64,000 nt of DNA from Druceiella hillmani (Eukaryota > Arthropoda > Insecta > Lepidoptera > Hepialidae): assembly GCA_039881145.1 (NCBI GenBank), contig JAYKKI010000039.1, positions 16,870,001 to 16,934,000 of the forward strand, given 5' to 3'. Below are positions 33,260 through 44,963 of the stretch, piece after piece (position 1 is the first letter of the stretch; each line of letters opens with the position of its first letter). The position numbers and the translations under genes are program-made. Under the pieces are notes generated by a model. The model ran no database searches. It was not told where the DNA came from and worked only from the letters and a program-made list of their open reading frames with translations.

Positions 33260-34740
33260 TTTCTTTTTAATTAATGGCTATGAAGTTGAAGTTTAGTTAT
33301 GCATTGAGTTAAAAGGTTCATATTTAAGAAAAAATATGTACGTTTTTATTGAAATTTCATGCATAAGAGGGATTATGTTTAAAATAATGATATCGCAAGT
33401 GGTATCACTCTCGACTGAATTTCTGAATTTGAAACACAACTTATTACCTTCTTCCATTTTATTAATAATGAAGATCCAACAATGTCTTATATGATCTTTA
33501 ACTTTTCTTGTGATAATGATAACGTAATTTAATATCGGTAAACAGCCGTGCAGGCCGTCATTAGTTTTTGGGATCATACATTAATGATATCATATTCAAG
33601 TTTTTCTTAATATAGTTATTAATACTAATTTCATTTTCTTTCAATTTAAATGAAATAATATGCCAAAATTACTAACTAAATCAAAAAATATATTTAAATT
33701 CTTAGTGTAACTGTCCAAAAATCTTATATTTGACAATTTAATCAAATGCCAAAATCCAGATTGAAATTTCAGATTTTTCAAACGAATAGATGAAAGATTT
33801 TGAAGATGTTTAATTTTTAAAAGTAGATATACACATTGTACGTCTCTTTAAGTTTGATATTTCATAAACGAAGCTTAAAAATTTTAAAAAGTCATTTTTA
33901 TTTTAAAAGACTTCTAATAATATCCCATAAGTGGCATTATTTTATATGCATAGGATGGCATAATAACATGTTTTTTTTAAGATTTAGCTACGTAGTAAAT
34001 GAGTAAAGCAACTATATGCAAGCTTTCATTTACTTAGATACATCTATGACTGTGGAAACTATGAGAGCATGATTGGGATGGACAGACAAAAATATGAAGA
34101 CTACAAGGGCTACGTCTTTGCCAAACAGAGTAAGAATAGTTCTTGCAGTATCTATATAGAATATGGTGCGAACCACCAGTTCCCCAGCCCACCATTTTGA
34201 TAAGCAATCGAACGCGAAGAAACCCTAATGGGTCCTACGCTAATGGGTTCTACGTTCACCGTGTTTCCAGCGCAGATACCAGCTACTTCGCGAGTCTGCA
34301 AGTTAATGTAGGGATGGAGAACAATGTCCATAAATATGATTTTTCTTGAAATACTAAATAAATTAATACACAAATGGTGTAACTATGTGTGAATTAAACA
34401 AAATTGGAAAATGCATTTGAAAATCGCGATGATATAATTTCACAACCACATATATTATTGTTAATCATTAATATTACTTTTGTATATATTTATATACATA
34501 TTCATGTATTAAATGAATTAATAATATAAAAAGACAAGCGAAGTGCGTGTTTTCAGTACGCTACATATGAGTCAATAAATTTCTCTCTAATTCCAAACTA
34601 TGGAAAAATTAAAGATTTGTTTACGCTAGCCTTTAATCTCGACTTAATCCACATAAAAATGATTGATAAATATATACTTACCTCCATGTTCATTAATGAT
34701 TTTGATTTAATATTTTGTCTTCATAGTTAGTGCTAAATTT
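33260..34740. other. anonymous AT-rich DNA with one composition change
   Basis: Around 34150-34310 the base composition becomes balanced and both strands are open for about 70 codons. No domain is recognised in either frame. The rest is AT-rich and featureless. Confidence 0.35.
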
Positions 34741-34815
34741 CATATGTTATGTCAAATAGTCTCAGAAAAAAAACGCTTGTAACAGACGGACGGACGCCGA
34801 AATAATTCCATGAGT
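34740..34815 (+). mobile_element. LINE 3'-tail-like fragment
   Basis: AACAGACGGACGGACGCC followed by a GAGTATTCCGTTTCG-like phrase resembles the CAGACGGACGGACA...GTTCCGTTT tail seen at other sites in this window (46560-46640 and 51220-51296). Very diverged. Confidence 0.3.
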
Positions 34816-35066
34816 ATTCCGTTTCGACAATTTTGAATGGATATACTAAAGAAAAACCTAAAAAAGTTCTCAATCATTTGGTCAAAAATAAAATTTTGTC
34901 TTATATCAGTTTATCACAAGTATTCTAACTAATATTATAATCGCGAAAGTTTGGACGGATGTGAATAGTTTCAACAATGTATCTGAAACTATCCTTACTA
35001 ATATTATGAAGGCGAAAGTTTGAATAGATGAATGGATGTGGATATTTTAACAATATGTCAAAAACA

Positions 35067-35068
<2 letters not shown>

Positions 35069-35122
<54 letters not shown>
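35069..35122. repeat. (TA)n microsatellite
   Basis: TA tract with one TG. The mariner starts directly at its right end, consistent with TA target choice. Confidence 0.95.
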
Positions 35123-36234
35123 CAGGCAGATTTCAATGTTTGAAAAATTGTAAAAAAAAACTACACCTCTTTTTCGATTTGTTTTGTAAACAACGGATTT
35201 TAAGTATCCCCATAAGAAAAAGTCACATGGGCTTAAATCGGGTGACCTAGGTGGCCACGGTACGGTACCGTTTCGGTATATGTTTTTTTCTGGAAATAAC
35301 TGCCGCACTGCATTCATGGACACATTAGCAGTGTGAGCTGCGGCCCCGTCCTGCTGGAACCATGTGTTTTGGTTGAAGGATGGACTATTCTGTAGTTCTA
35401 CTCTGAAAAAGTCATTTAACATCTGGGCATATCTCTCCGAATTCACAGTTACAGTTTGGCCACGTTGATTTTCAAAGAAATAAGGCCCTATGATTGCAGA
35501 TGCCGACATGGCACACCAGACTATTACTTTAGGCTTATGTAAAGGCTTTTGATGCATTTGTCTTGGGTTGTGGACATCCCAGTAACGAAAGTTCTGTTTA
35601 TTCACAAATCCTCCAATGTGAAAGTGAGCCTCGTCACTAAAGAATATGTTGCCCATCCGGGTAGCAGTACGATATCTCAACAACATCACCACCGCGTAAG
35701 TTTTTCTTAATTCAAAGTCAGAATCGTGTAAATCTTGAACAATTCGAATTTTATATGGATGTAACTTGAGCTTTTTTTGCATTATTACCTGTAAAGTTGA
35801 TTTCGGAATTCCCAATATCGATGAACGTGTACGCAGCGATAAACGGGGATTTTCAACGACAGAAACCATAACACGCTCAACATTTTCATCCGTGGCTACC
35901 AATGGTGTAGGTCCTGGTCTGACCCTATTTAATGTTGATCCTGTAGCTCTGAACTTTGCTACCCATGCTACTGAATGAGGTTGATCAATGGTCCATCACG
36001 TAATCGACGAATACTGTAACGATTATTAAATCGACGGCGTGTTACAGACAGCGAAAATGCACTCGAAATGTACGCCTCGACGGCAAAAGCGCGGTGCTCT
36101 CCACTCCACTGTTCCATGGCTACTAAAACATCCACACCGCTTGCGCTTCTAACGACGCCCCCCGCGCCCCTCTTATGTGTTGCGTTCAGAAACTATGTTT
36201 GTTCAAACTTTGAAATCTGCCACTGGACAACCTG
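35123..36234 (-). mobile_element. mariner-like element, DD41D type, defective
   Basis: The right end, read inward on the minus strand, is CAGGTTGTCCAGTGGCAGAT followed by TTCAAAGTTTGAA. The left end is CAGGCAGATTTCAATGTTTG, the same sequence with about 11 bp missing. Both ends are flanked by TA (35121-35122 and 36235-36236), the Tc1/mariner target duplication. The element is about 1.1 kb and carries a damaged transposase. It sits at the edge of a (TA)n tract inside a minisatellite. Confidence 0.8.
35178..36117 (-). pseudogene. mariner transposase, DD41D (rosa-like), frameshifted and truncated
   Basis: Cut-and-paste transposase of the Tc1/mariner superfamily. Reading starts at an ATG ending at 36117 (MEQWSGEHRAFAVEAYISSA), a typical N-terminal helix-turn-helix start. 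A single frameshift at about 35985 switches the frame, which then stays open from about 35980 through an internal ATG at 35902. In the 325-residue downstream frame the triad is complete: D90 (FFSDEAHF), D185 (WFQQDGAAAH) and D227 (SPDLSPCDFFLWGYLK), with 41 residues between the last two. This defines the DD41D group. Homology stops after SVVYKTN, about 55 bp before the element end, so the C-terminal segment is deleted. The remaining codons run into (TA)n and are not part of the gene. Confidence 0.85.
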
Positions 36235-36827
36235 TATATACACGCAAAAGCTTGGATAGATGGATGGATGTGAATATTTTCAACAATATCTCTCAAACTA
36301 TCCTTATTAATATTATAAAGTCAAAAATTTTAATAGATAGATGGATATGGATATTTCAATAATATCTCTAAAAGCATTCCAATTAATATTATACACGCGA
36401 AAGTTTTGGATGAAAGGATGTGAATATTTTTAACAATATCTCTAAAATTTTCTATTCTAACATTTTAAAGGCGAAAGTTGGAATGGAGCAATGGATGCGA
36501 ACATAATCTCTCTGTCAACAATACCTCTAGAATTGCTGTAACTAATATTATAAATGCGAAAATTTGGATAGATAAATGGATGTGTGGATGTTATTCTATA
36601 TATCTATAATTTCTGAGTGCATCTACTCGAAATGTGGCATATGAATAAATTACAATTTGATAATTATATTAATATAAAGAATATTTTTACTCGAAACTGA
36701 AGTAATTCTTCAGGGACAGTATCCGTCCAGTTCGTCTTCTATAATGTTCATTAAGTTCCTACTTGAGCACGTAATATTGTTAATTAGGAAAATCGTGCAA
36801 GTTTAACTATAGCATATTAACTCATAC

Positions 36828-36930
36828 CGTATATCCCGAAAACAAACAGTATATCCTGAATTCAAACCGTATATCCCGGATTCACACCGTATATCCCGAA
36901 TTCACACCGTACTTTCGGAATTCACAAATC
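36828..36930. repeat. about 22-bp tandem repeat
   Basis: ACCGTATATCCCGAATTCAC-like units occur about five times, with the last one diverged. Confidence 0.85.
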
Positions 36931-37513
36931 CTGGCGTGGTTCCCGTGAGAAAACATTTAATATTTTCTTTCTTTTACGAGTCTATCACGATGTCGATATT
37001 GAACGTGAATCGATTTAAAAAACAATGGAATGAGAAAAACTATAGCCTGAGTTGAGAGAAAGACTACTTTACTATAGTCTACTACTTTACTATAGCGTAC
37101 TCTCTACTATAGTCTACTACTTTACTATAGTAAACTCTCCAGCAAAAGTTGGTATACCTATGTCGAACAAAAAAGTCAGCTGTGTTGAGAACAAATTTAA
37201 TATCCTTTTTACACATTTTCATTTTTTTTACAAATTTAGATTATTCCTTGTAAATAGGCATTGTGAACGCATTGGGTACGTCTACAGGCTAAATATGTGA
37301 TTTTCAAGAAATAAATATAAGGCGAAATATAGGTACTATACCTAGCAAAAATGAAATTTCCACTATGTTTCTATTTCATCTCAAATAAAAATATGTTTAA
37401 CAATTATAAAGGTCTGTCATGGATAATTTATTTAAAAAATGTTTTTTGTTTCTCACAAATGGCTGTCAAATGCACTTTCAAACGTCTTTTTAAACAGTTT
37501 CTTCACTCGTTTT

Positions 37514-37576
37514 TTCTATTCTCATGATTTTCTATTCTCATGATTTTCTATTCTCATGATTTTCTATTCTCATGAT
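37514..37576. repeat. 17-bp tandem repeat, about 3.7 copies
   Basis: TTTTCTATTCTCATGAT is repeated in perfect register. Confidence 0.95.
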
Positions 37577-38044
37577 CAACTTGTTCTGCTTCATCTACTT
37601 GTGCTTAACACACGTTTGGCCATTAAAATACTAAATGAAATATAAACATTTTAACAAGAACATCATTTTGTATGGAAAACAATTTATTATGTAGATTTTT
37701 ATACTAAATAAGCCATCTTTACGATTATCCACAAAATAGTTCAGAGTAAGTTTTTTTTTATAAATAAAAATGGCAGCGAAAAAATTATTTTCACTAAAAC
37801 CAATTTAAAATTTCTCTCATTTTAGTATTTTGTTGTTGTGACAATAAAACGTAATATAAAAATAAATAATCCACAAGATTCAGTTGTGTAAAGCGCCCAT
37901 AGGTACATACTGTATATTTGAAACGCATCACACCTGATTGTAAAGAATTCTAATATTTAAATTGAAAGTTAACACAACAATATCAAGAAAGTTTGATCAT
38001 GCTAACCCGACTAAATTTGGCTCGAGTCGACTTTTATTTATTTC

Positions 38045-38130
38045 TTATTGTGCGGCAGCTCTGGATGCAGGGCGCGACTGCGCCAGGCCCGTCTGGCGCC
38101 GCGCCGCCGACACAGGCGCCGACAACACCT
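38045..38130. other. GC-rich island
   Basis: About 85 bp of GC-rich DNA (GGCGCCGCGCCGCCGACAC within it) stands between AT-rich DNA and repeat family C. A GGCGCGACTGCGCC imperfect palindrome is present. Possible regulatory island. Confidence 0.3.
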
Positions 38131-38246
38131 TCGTAAAGTGTCAAAATTGACGAGTCGTTGTGTGTGTAAAGTTTATATGACACGGTAGGTAAAACGCTTC
38201 ATTAAAACATTAATATTTTTAACAAGATATCAAAATATTACATAAA

Positions 38247-38600
38247 ATACTTTCGACCGTCTAAAGAAATAACCAAGTTTTCTAATCGACAATTTGTGAC
38301 CGACGTTGAAAGTGACATTTTCTAATCGACAATTTGTGACCTACGTTGAAAGTGACATTAATGAATAAATCTTCCTTGACGCTTGACCAAAACATAATGA
38401 CCATTAAAAGTAAATCTCCTTCTATGTAAAGTATAGAACTGTCATCGTTGATGAAATAGCTCCGTTCTTTTCTTTCTGCTCGTAAAATTATATGATGCTT
38501 TTCTTTTCTCCAAGCACAGACAGTGCGAAAAAATATGCCGATTTTTAAAGTGACTGTTAAGGTAATCATTTTTGTCGTTGATTAGCTAAGGCATATAGTA
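38247..38600 (+). repeat. interspersed repeat family C, copy 2
   Basis: Aligned along its length with 5856-6207. It differs by a tandem duplication of about 42 bp near the start: TTCTAATCGACAATTTGTGA occurs twice, at about 38278 and 38320. Noncoding. Confidence 0.75.
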
Positions 38601-39415
38601 AGTAAAGTGAATTATAAAACATACAGCTGAATTTCTATTTACGAGAGTAAATTATATTTTTGAATTAATACCTAATGGATCAATTAAAAGAAAAAATTAA
38701 AACACGTGTAGAAAAATATTAAAATAAAAGGCTGGAAGAAGGATCTCCAAGCATTATATCAATTTTACGAAAAAAAAACGATGTATTTAACTGACTTTTT
38801 ATTTCAACGTCGAAGGTTTACTCTATTATGTAATCATGCTATTTGGAAATTTTAGCTGAAATTAAATTTTAGTTTAAAACTTAGCAATTTGGTATCGTAA
38901 GAGTTGCTAAAAGCTGAAAAATATGACGAGTTACCAGTTTTTTTAAAGAAGATATCAATTTCTTCACCTAATTTCTATACAAATTAGAATAAATAAAAGA
39001 GTACGTATTAAGTATGTCTTTATTTTGTGTGTTTTCTAAGTTAGTCATCAACGCAACGATAAAGTATTAGAGTCTGAACTTGGAAATACTGGGTTTACAT
39101 CACTGAATTAATTTTTTGTGTCTTAAAGTGAAACAGAAAAATATTTCATTTAAATTCAGATTTTAAACACAACAAAGAAATACAACAAGTCTATTTTGTT
39201 GAAATTTTTAAGAAATGAATATGCATAAATACGGCGCCATCTGTGACGTTTCCACTGCTAATGGAAATAAAATCATATCGGGTTCAAGGAGAAGCATTTG
39301 TATTTAAAAAATCTGTAATATACTAGCCGAAGTATGTATTATTACTTGTACTAAGTTGTATAACACAAAAAAATACTTGTTTAAATCATGTCGATACATC
39401 ATGTCAAAAACATTA
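38601..39415. other. anonymous AT-rich DNA
   Basis: No feature recognised up to the mariner boundary. Confidence 0.4.
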
Positions 39416-40586
39416 GGTTGGCAACTTATAAACACGCCAATTTTTTCGACTGATTTCTGGAATATTATAGAAGCTTCTAAAATATTTCTTGTAGAGTATA
39501 TAAAGAATGCGGCATTCGAATCTCTGTTCAGTTTGCAATTGAATAATCGGCGAGTAGTGGAAGTATTCCGAAGTGAACTTAGAGGCCTCTTTCTTCATGA
39601 ATGTCGTTTGGGGCGAAAAACTAGCGAAGCATCACGCAATATATACACAACGATGGGTGAAGGTATGCCCTCTTACGACATAGCTAAACACTGGTTCAAA
39701 CGATTCAAAGAAGAACATTTTGTCATGTCCGATAAACCTGATTCAAAGCGACCTCCTACAATTGATTTAGAAAAATTTAAAAGCCTTGTTGAAACAGATA
39801 CCATATTAAGTTGCGTTGTTGCTCAGAGCTATTTTTATACTGGAAAAACAACTTCATGCTTTGAGAAAGAAGTAGAAATATTCTGTTTGACTACGACATG
39901 AGCCAACACCCTTTCAACTTCGGAGGAGAGCTAATATGTGCTTGGAGTTACCGAGTTCCCATCGTACCAACGGTAGGCTAAAGTATCTGGTTACAGAAGA
40001 TGAAAAGGTTTATGTTAATTTTTAGTATAAACGCCAGTGGTTAAAAGCTGGAGAAAACCGTGTACCTAGACCAAAATATAATATTGGACAACGGATACTT
40101 TTGATTGCGTGGTGGGTTATAAATGGAGTTATTCATTGGAAACTCTTTCAAACTAACAGTACAATTACAGCTAAAATTTATTGTGAACAATTGGGCAAAG
40201 GCAACGTTAAACTCCCTTCAAATCAAAGCAAAGTTTATTTTTTACATTACAATTCTTGAACTCATGTAGCAAAAGTAACGCGTGAAAAACTATGTTCACT
40301 TGGATGGAGTATGCTACTTCACTCCCCGTACTCTCCAGATCTTTCGCCATCGAATTACCATTTGTTTCGTTCTCTGTCTAATAATTTACATGATAAAAAA
40401 TTTAAACGGTTTTTCAGTCAAAGACCCAAAGATTTCTACAAGGACGGGTCTTTAGCTCCGCCTACACGTTGGCGATAAGTGTTAGATATCGACAGTGCTT
40501 ATATAATTAATGATTGATTTTATTGACTACATATAAAACATAGAAAAGTTTGTATACAGAGATGGCGAATTTATAAGTTGCCAACA
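39416..40586 (+). mobile_element. mariner element, DD34D-like, dead
   Basis: The ends are inverted copies: GTTGGCAACTTATAAA near 39417 and TTTATAAGTTGCCAAC at about 40570-40585, extended by a CGCCA block on each side. TA dinucleotides flank both ends (39414-39415 and 40587-40588). The element length of 1.17 kb is slightly below the 1.3 kb usual for mariners, which fits an internal deletion. Confidence 0.85.
39545..40510 (+). pseudogene. mariner transposase, multiply disrupted
   Basis: The N-terminal part is open to 39901 and shows the helix-turn-helix domain: FRSELRGLFLHECRLGRKTS, then ASRNIYTTMGEGMPS, then AKHWFKRFKE. The open frame begins at 39356, outside the element, so its first 60 or so residues are flanking DNA. 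After about 39800 part of the domain is missing. Further motifs recur between stops: VTEDEKVYVNF (first catalytic D kept), QWLKAGEN, and HSPYSPDLSPSNYHLFRSLS. The second catalytic D is replaced (HYNS then a stop, then THVAK) and the third is N (codon at 40353-40355). With at least three stops and two of three catalytic residues lost, it cannot be active. Confidence 0.85.
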
Positions 40587-41190
40587 TAATACATGTCAGT
40601 ATATCGTGATTAATACTATAATTGAGAACGATCATTAGTTTGAAAGTTTATTTCTTACCTAAATATTATTAATACTATTTAACTATTTGTGACCAAATAC
40701 TTACAGATCATGATAAAGACTAAATTATATTAGTTCCCAAGTAAAATTTGTTTCCTTTTTCGACAGACTTATAATATGAGTCAAATATAAAAAATAAATT
40801 ATTTTAACTTAATATAATCGGTAATTCCCTATAGATTTAGTTTTACTTTAATTTCCAATTCTATGTTGAAATGTCTCTACGCGTGCCATATTTCATGTGT
40901 GGTGATGATTTCCTTCCTCTTAATGCCTTCATAAAATGTTTGTTCTAACGAATGTAGTAGACTTTCACAAAGAATTACATTTACAAAAGAACAGTTCCAT
41001 AACGCTACTATTTCTGAAATATGCCCTTAGAAAAATTAATGCGCAAAAATAAGCAGTATTTACAAATATTTTGTTCACAAATAAATTAATTTCAAAGCGG
41101 TTTGATAATAATAGAAAACATCAGATCTAGTAAGGAAATTGCTTGCTAAATATAGATTTTCTATTAATGTGAATATTCATATGACGTAAA
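40587..41190. other. anonymous AT-rich DNA
   Basis: No feature recognised. Confidence 0.4.
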
Positions 41191-41371
41191 TATCATGAAA
41201 ATATTTTATCATGATAAAATGTCAATACAAATATCACGAAAATATTTTATCATGATAAAATGTCAATACAAATTTCCCGAAAATATTTTATCATGATAAA
41301 ATATCAATACAAATATCACGAAAATATTTTATCATGATAAAATGTCAATACAAATATCACGAAAATATTTA
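41191..41371. repeat. 41-bp tandem repeat, about 4.4 copies
   Basis: The unit carries the palindrome ATTTTATCATGATAAAAT followed by GTCAATACAAATATCACG. Copies are nearly identical and step by 41 bp. Confidence 0.9.
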
Positions 41372-41934
41372 AAATGTATCAAAATTTTCGTTCTTTCTTT
41401 GGTCGTTTTTGAGGTTTGTCTTTCAAATTTTAAAATAAAATTTTAGATATTATAATGATTCTCAAAGTATAAAAGTGCCAACAAAAAAAAAACTCGAAAT
41501 AAAGACGAAACATTTCTAAAGCAATTGATTTTTTGCAGCAAAACTGTTATAATTAATACTGTTCATTTGTCGAATTTATTTGTTAATATTTATAAATTGT
41601 TATAATTAACTGTTTATTTGTTAATATTCACATTTTTTTCACTGTTAATTATTTAAAAATTTTCTAAGTAGATACTTACGTGTGTAAATTTAAAATCGGT
41701 TTATCGTAACAGAATATGTAGCCAAATTTAATAATAAATAAAACTAGATACCGTAATGAAGACTTATGCATATACATTACAAAAAAATAAATTAAAAATT
41801 ATGAAAATTACTCAGAAGTATATATGAAGTGAATTAACTCTTTCTTTCTATATGACGAATGCTGGTTAAGTATGTTAATATATAATTAACTTTATATATA
41901 AATAAATATATTTGTATTTCCAATGACGTAAGAA
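41372..41934. other. anonymous AT-rich DNA
   Basis: No feature recognised. Confidence 0.4.
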
Positions 41935-42060
41935 AAGTCGGTGTCATACGACCACGAGGGCACCGCGTGACCGCTGGCGTCCCAGCGGCGGCGCGGCTCG
42001 CGTTCACACCGACACCCTTTACATGGGTAACCTGTCGATATCGCCCATGCTATATATAGT
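41935..42060. other. GC-rich island followed by TATA-like motif
   Basis: GC-rich DNA (CCAGCGGCGGCGCGGCTCGC within it) at 41950-42020 is followed by GCTATATATAG at about 42049. The pairing of a GC block and a TATA-like box also occurs at 4056-4200. It may be promoter-like, but no downstream exon is seen. Confidence 0.25.
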
Positions 42061-42144
42061 TCAATCGTGCTATTTTGACAATTGAAAATTATTTTAAACA
42101 CCAAATGAAATTTAGTGTAACTATTGTATAATCATTAACGTTTG

Positions 42145-42880
42145 AGAGTGCGGCAAAGGAGATGGGAATTGTTATCAATGAAGACAAAAAAACATTTTTA
42201 ATATCAACAAATAAAGCTTCTGATCTATCTCCTCTGAAGATACGAAATTACACTTTTGAAACTGTAAAACAATTTCAATATTTGGGAACTCTGATCTCAT
42301 GTTACAATGATTCAAATTGGAAATAAACAACAGAATCTTCATGGTTAACAGAAGTTTTCACGCCCTTAGAAATCAATTCAAGTCCAAGTTTATTTCTATT
42401 AGGACTAAGTTAGGCATGTATAAAACTTTTATCAGGCTTATACTCCTGTATGGAAGTGAATGCTGGACCCTCAAAAAAGCAGACGAAAAAAACTACTCAT
42501 TTTCGAAAGAAAAATTTTGAGAAGGATTTTTGGACCTATTCAAAAGAACAACATATGGAGAACTCTTTACAACTATGAAATTTACAGAAAATGTGAAAAA
42601 TACGGGGGAACCGATATTGTGAGAACCATAAAAGCATCACGTATTAGGTGACTTGGCCATCTTTAAAAATATGATGATATTTTACCTATCAAAAAAGTGA
42701 CTTTTTCGAAGATTGAGGAGACTAGGCGAAAATAACGATCACCAACACGTTGAAAAGGACCTCCAACTAATGGGAGTCAACCAGTGGAGGTCCATCGCGT
42801 CAGACAGGGTGGAGGAGGATCAGCGAGTCAGCCTTGGCCTGCAAAGGGATGTTGTGCTTTTGATGATGATGATTGTATAA
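42145..42880 (+). pseudogene. RTE-like LINE reverse transcriptase, C-terminal remnant
   Basis: Plus-strand frames recover the end of an RTE-type LINE polyprotein in order: EMGIVINEDKKTF, FQYLGTLISC, NRSFHALRNQFKSK, LILLYGSECWTLKKADEK, then ILRRIFGPIQKNNIW, then DIVRTIKASRIR followed by a stop and LGHL. In intact elements this region follows the YADD box and forms the thumb and connection. A GPPTNGSQ.W-type stretch and a TGATGATGATGA run at about 42860 mark the 3' end. Several stops and frameshifts interrupt it (after ISCYNDSNWK, within the ERKIL region and after RIR). Both the catalytic YADD and the endonuclease are missing. It is a decayed, 5'-truncated copy. Confidence 0.8.
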
Positions 42881-43764
42881 TCATCTGATGTTTGCAAAGA
42901 GACAATGAAAACAAGTTTTATCTTAAAGTAACAAAAAATTTAAATGTTTAAGATAGGCAGGGCAAATAAAATATGTGTATTTGTTTTGCTAATAAAAAAA
43001 AATGATACTACTGGAGTGCTTCAAAATAACGTTTCTGCAGCATTCTATTCTGACAAAAAATATTAATAGACATTAAGACGTACAATATATTTTTCTAGTT
43101 TTAGAACGTATGACAAAAGTTGTTACACGTTCTAAGATGAGATACTCTTGAATTATATAAGTTTATTTCGTGGTAAATTTTTTTATTAAACCAAGCAAAG
43201 CAAAGTCTCACATTTGAGTAGCGTAGAACCACTCAAATGTTTATATGTCTGTTTCCAAAACGTAAAACTTTCATAAAACTCAACAGAATTTAACGAAATT
43301 TAATAAAATTTTTCCTCATGCAGTTTCTCGCCTCAAGTTCTTCGATTTGCAAACATTTGCACCGACATTTTGCATCGACATTTTGGAAATTTGTAATTTT
43401 TTTTAATTTCGATTGTAATGTCAAAAAAGATGTATTAAAAAAAATGAAGTATATATTATGAATATTTACAAAAAGAAATAAAAGCCTTTTTTTTAATTAA
43501 ACTGTACAAATTGTCTTATTTAACTTTTCTTTATCTCAATTCCTATCGCAAATCGCATGTGAGGTCTCTCTACTGTACAGAATTTGTCCTCTATCTATTC
43601 TTTTGTTTTAAACATCAAACAAAACGTCAAATTTTTTCTCACAGTAATCATGCTAACATAATAATGGCCATCTGCAGTGATGAAAGATTGCTCTAATATA
43701 AATAATACACTATGGCAATGTACGTAAATTTTCAAGGATCAAATCGACGCGTTCTTAGTATAGA
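42881..43764. other. anonymous AT-rich DNA
   Basis: A 10-bp inverted repeat (ACATTTGAGT / ACTCAAATGT near 43210-43240) is the only structure noted. Confidence 0.4.
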
Positions 43765-43885
43765 ACTAGTGGCCGAGTCGGGGAATGTTCCGCGCGTAGG
43801 CGATAGCGGTCGCGGAGAGGGGGAAGGGAGGGGTGCGCTTTGATCTCGCCGCCCGCACTACCTGCCACTCGCGCCCTGCGCCGGC
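43765..43885. other. GC-rich island
   Basis: About 120 bp of GC-rich DNA with a purine-rich core (GGAGAGGGGGAAGGGAGGGG) and GCCCGC motifs. Possible regulatory island; no exon visible. Confidence 0.3.
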
Positions 43886-44832
<947 letters not shown>

Positions 44833-44963
44833 AGGTGCATATTTCAGGAAATATGCAATTCCACATTGAATTAGAAATTATTGATTTTTTTATTTTTTCC
44901 ATATACTATAAAACCTCCCATTATGCCGACTTTCCAAACTGTAGGTTGACCGGAAGTACCTTA

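Larger units (their letters stand above)
34925..36600. repeat. minisatellite of about 70-80 bp units, split by a mariner
   Basis: The phrase CTAATATTAT.A..GCGAAAG followed by GATGGATGTGAATATTTT and CAACAATATCTC recurs at about 34927, 34997, 36304, 36381, 36452 and 36540. The left block (34925-35068) is separated from the right block (36237-36600) by a (TA)n tract and the DD41D mariner. GCGAAAGTTTGGATGGATG-like repeats are familiar from lepidopteran DNA. Confidence 0.75.
36601..38044. other. AT-rich DNA with short tandem arrays
   Basis: Apart from the two arrays at 36828-36930 and 37514-37576 and a small TTTACTATAG / CTACTATAGTCTACTAC repetition at about 37066-37135, nothing is recognised. 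Confidence 0.5.
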
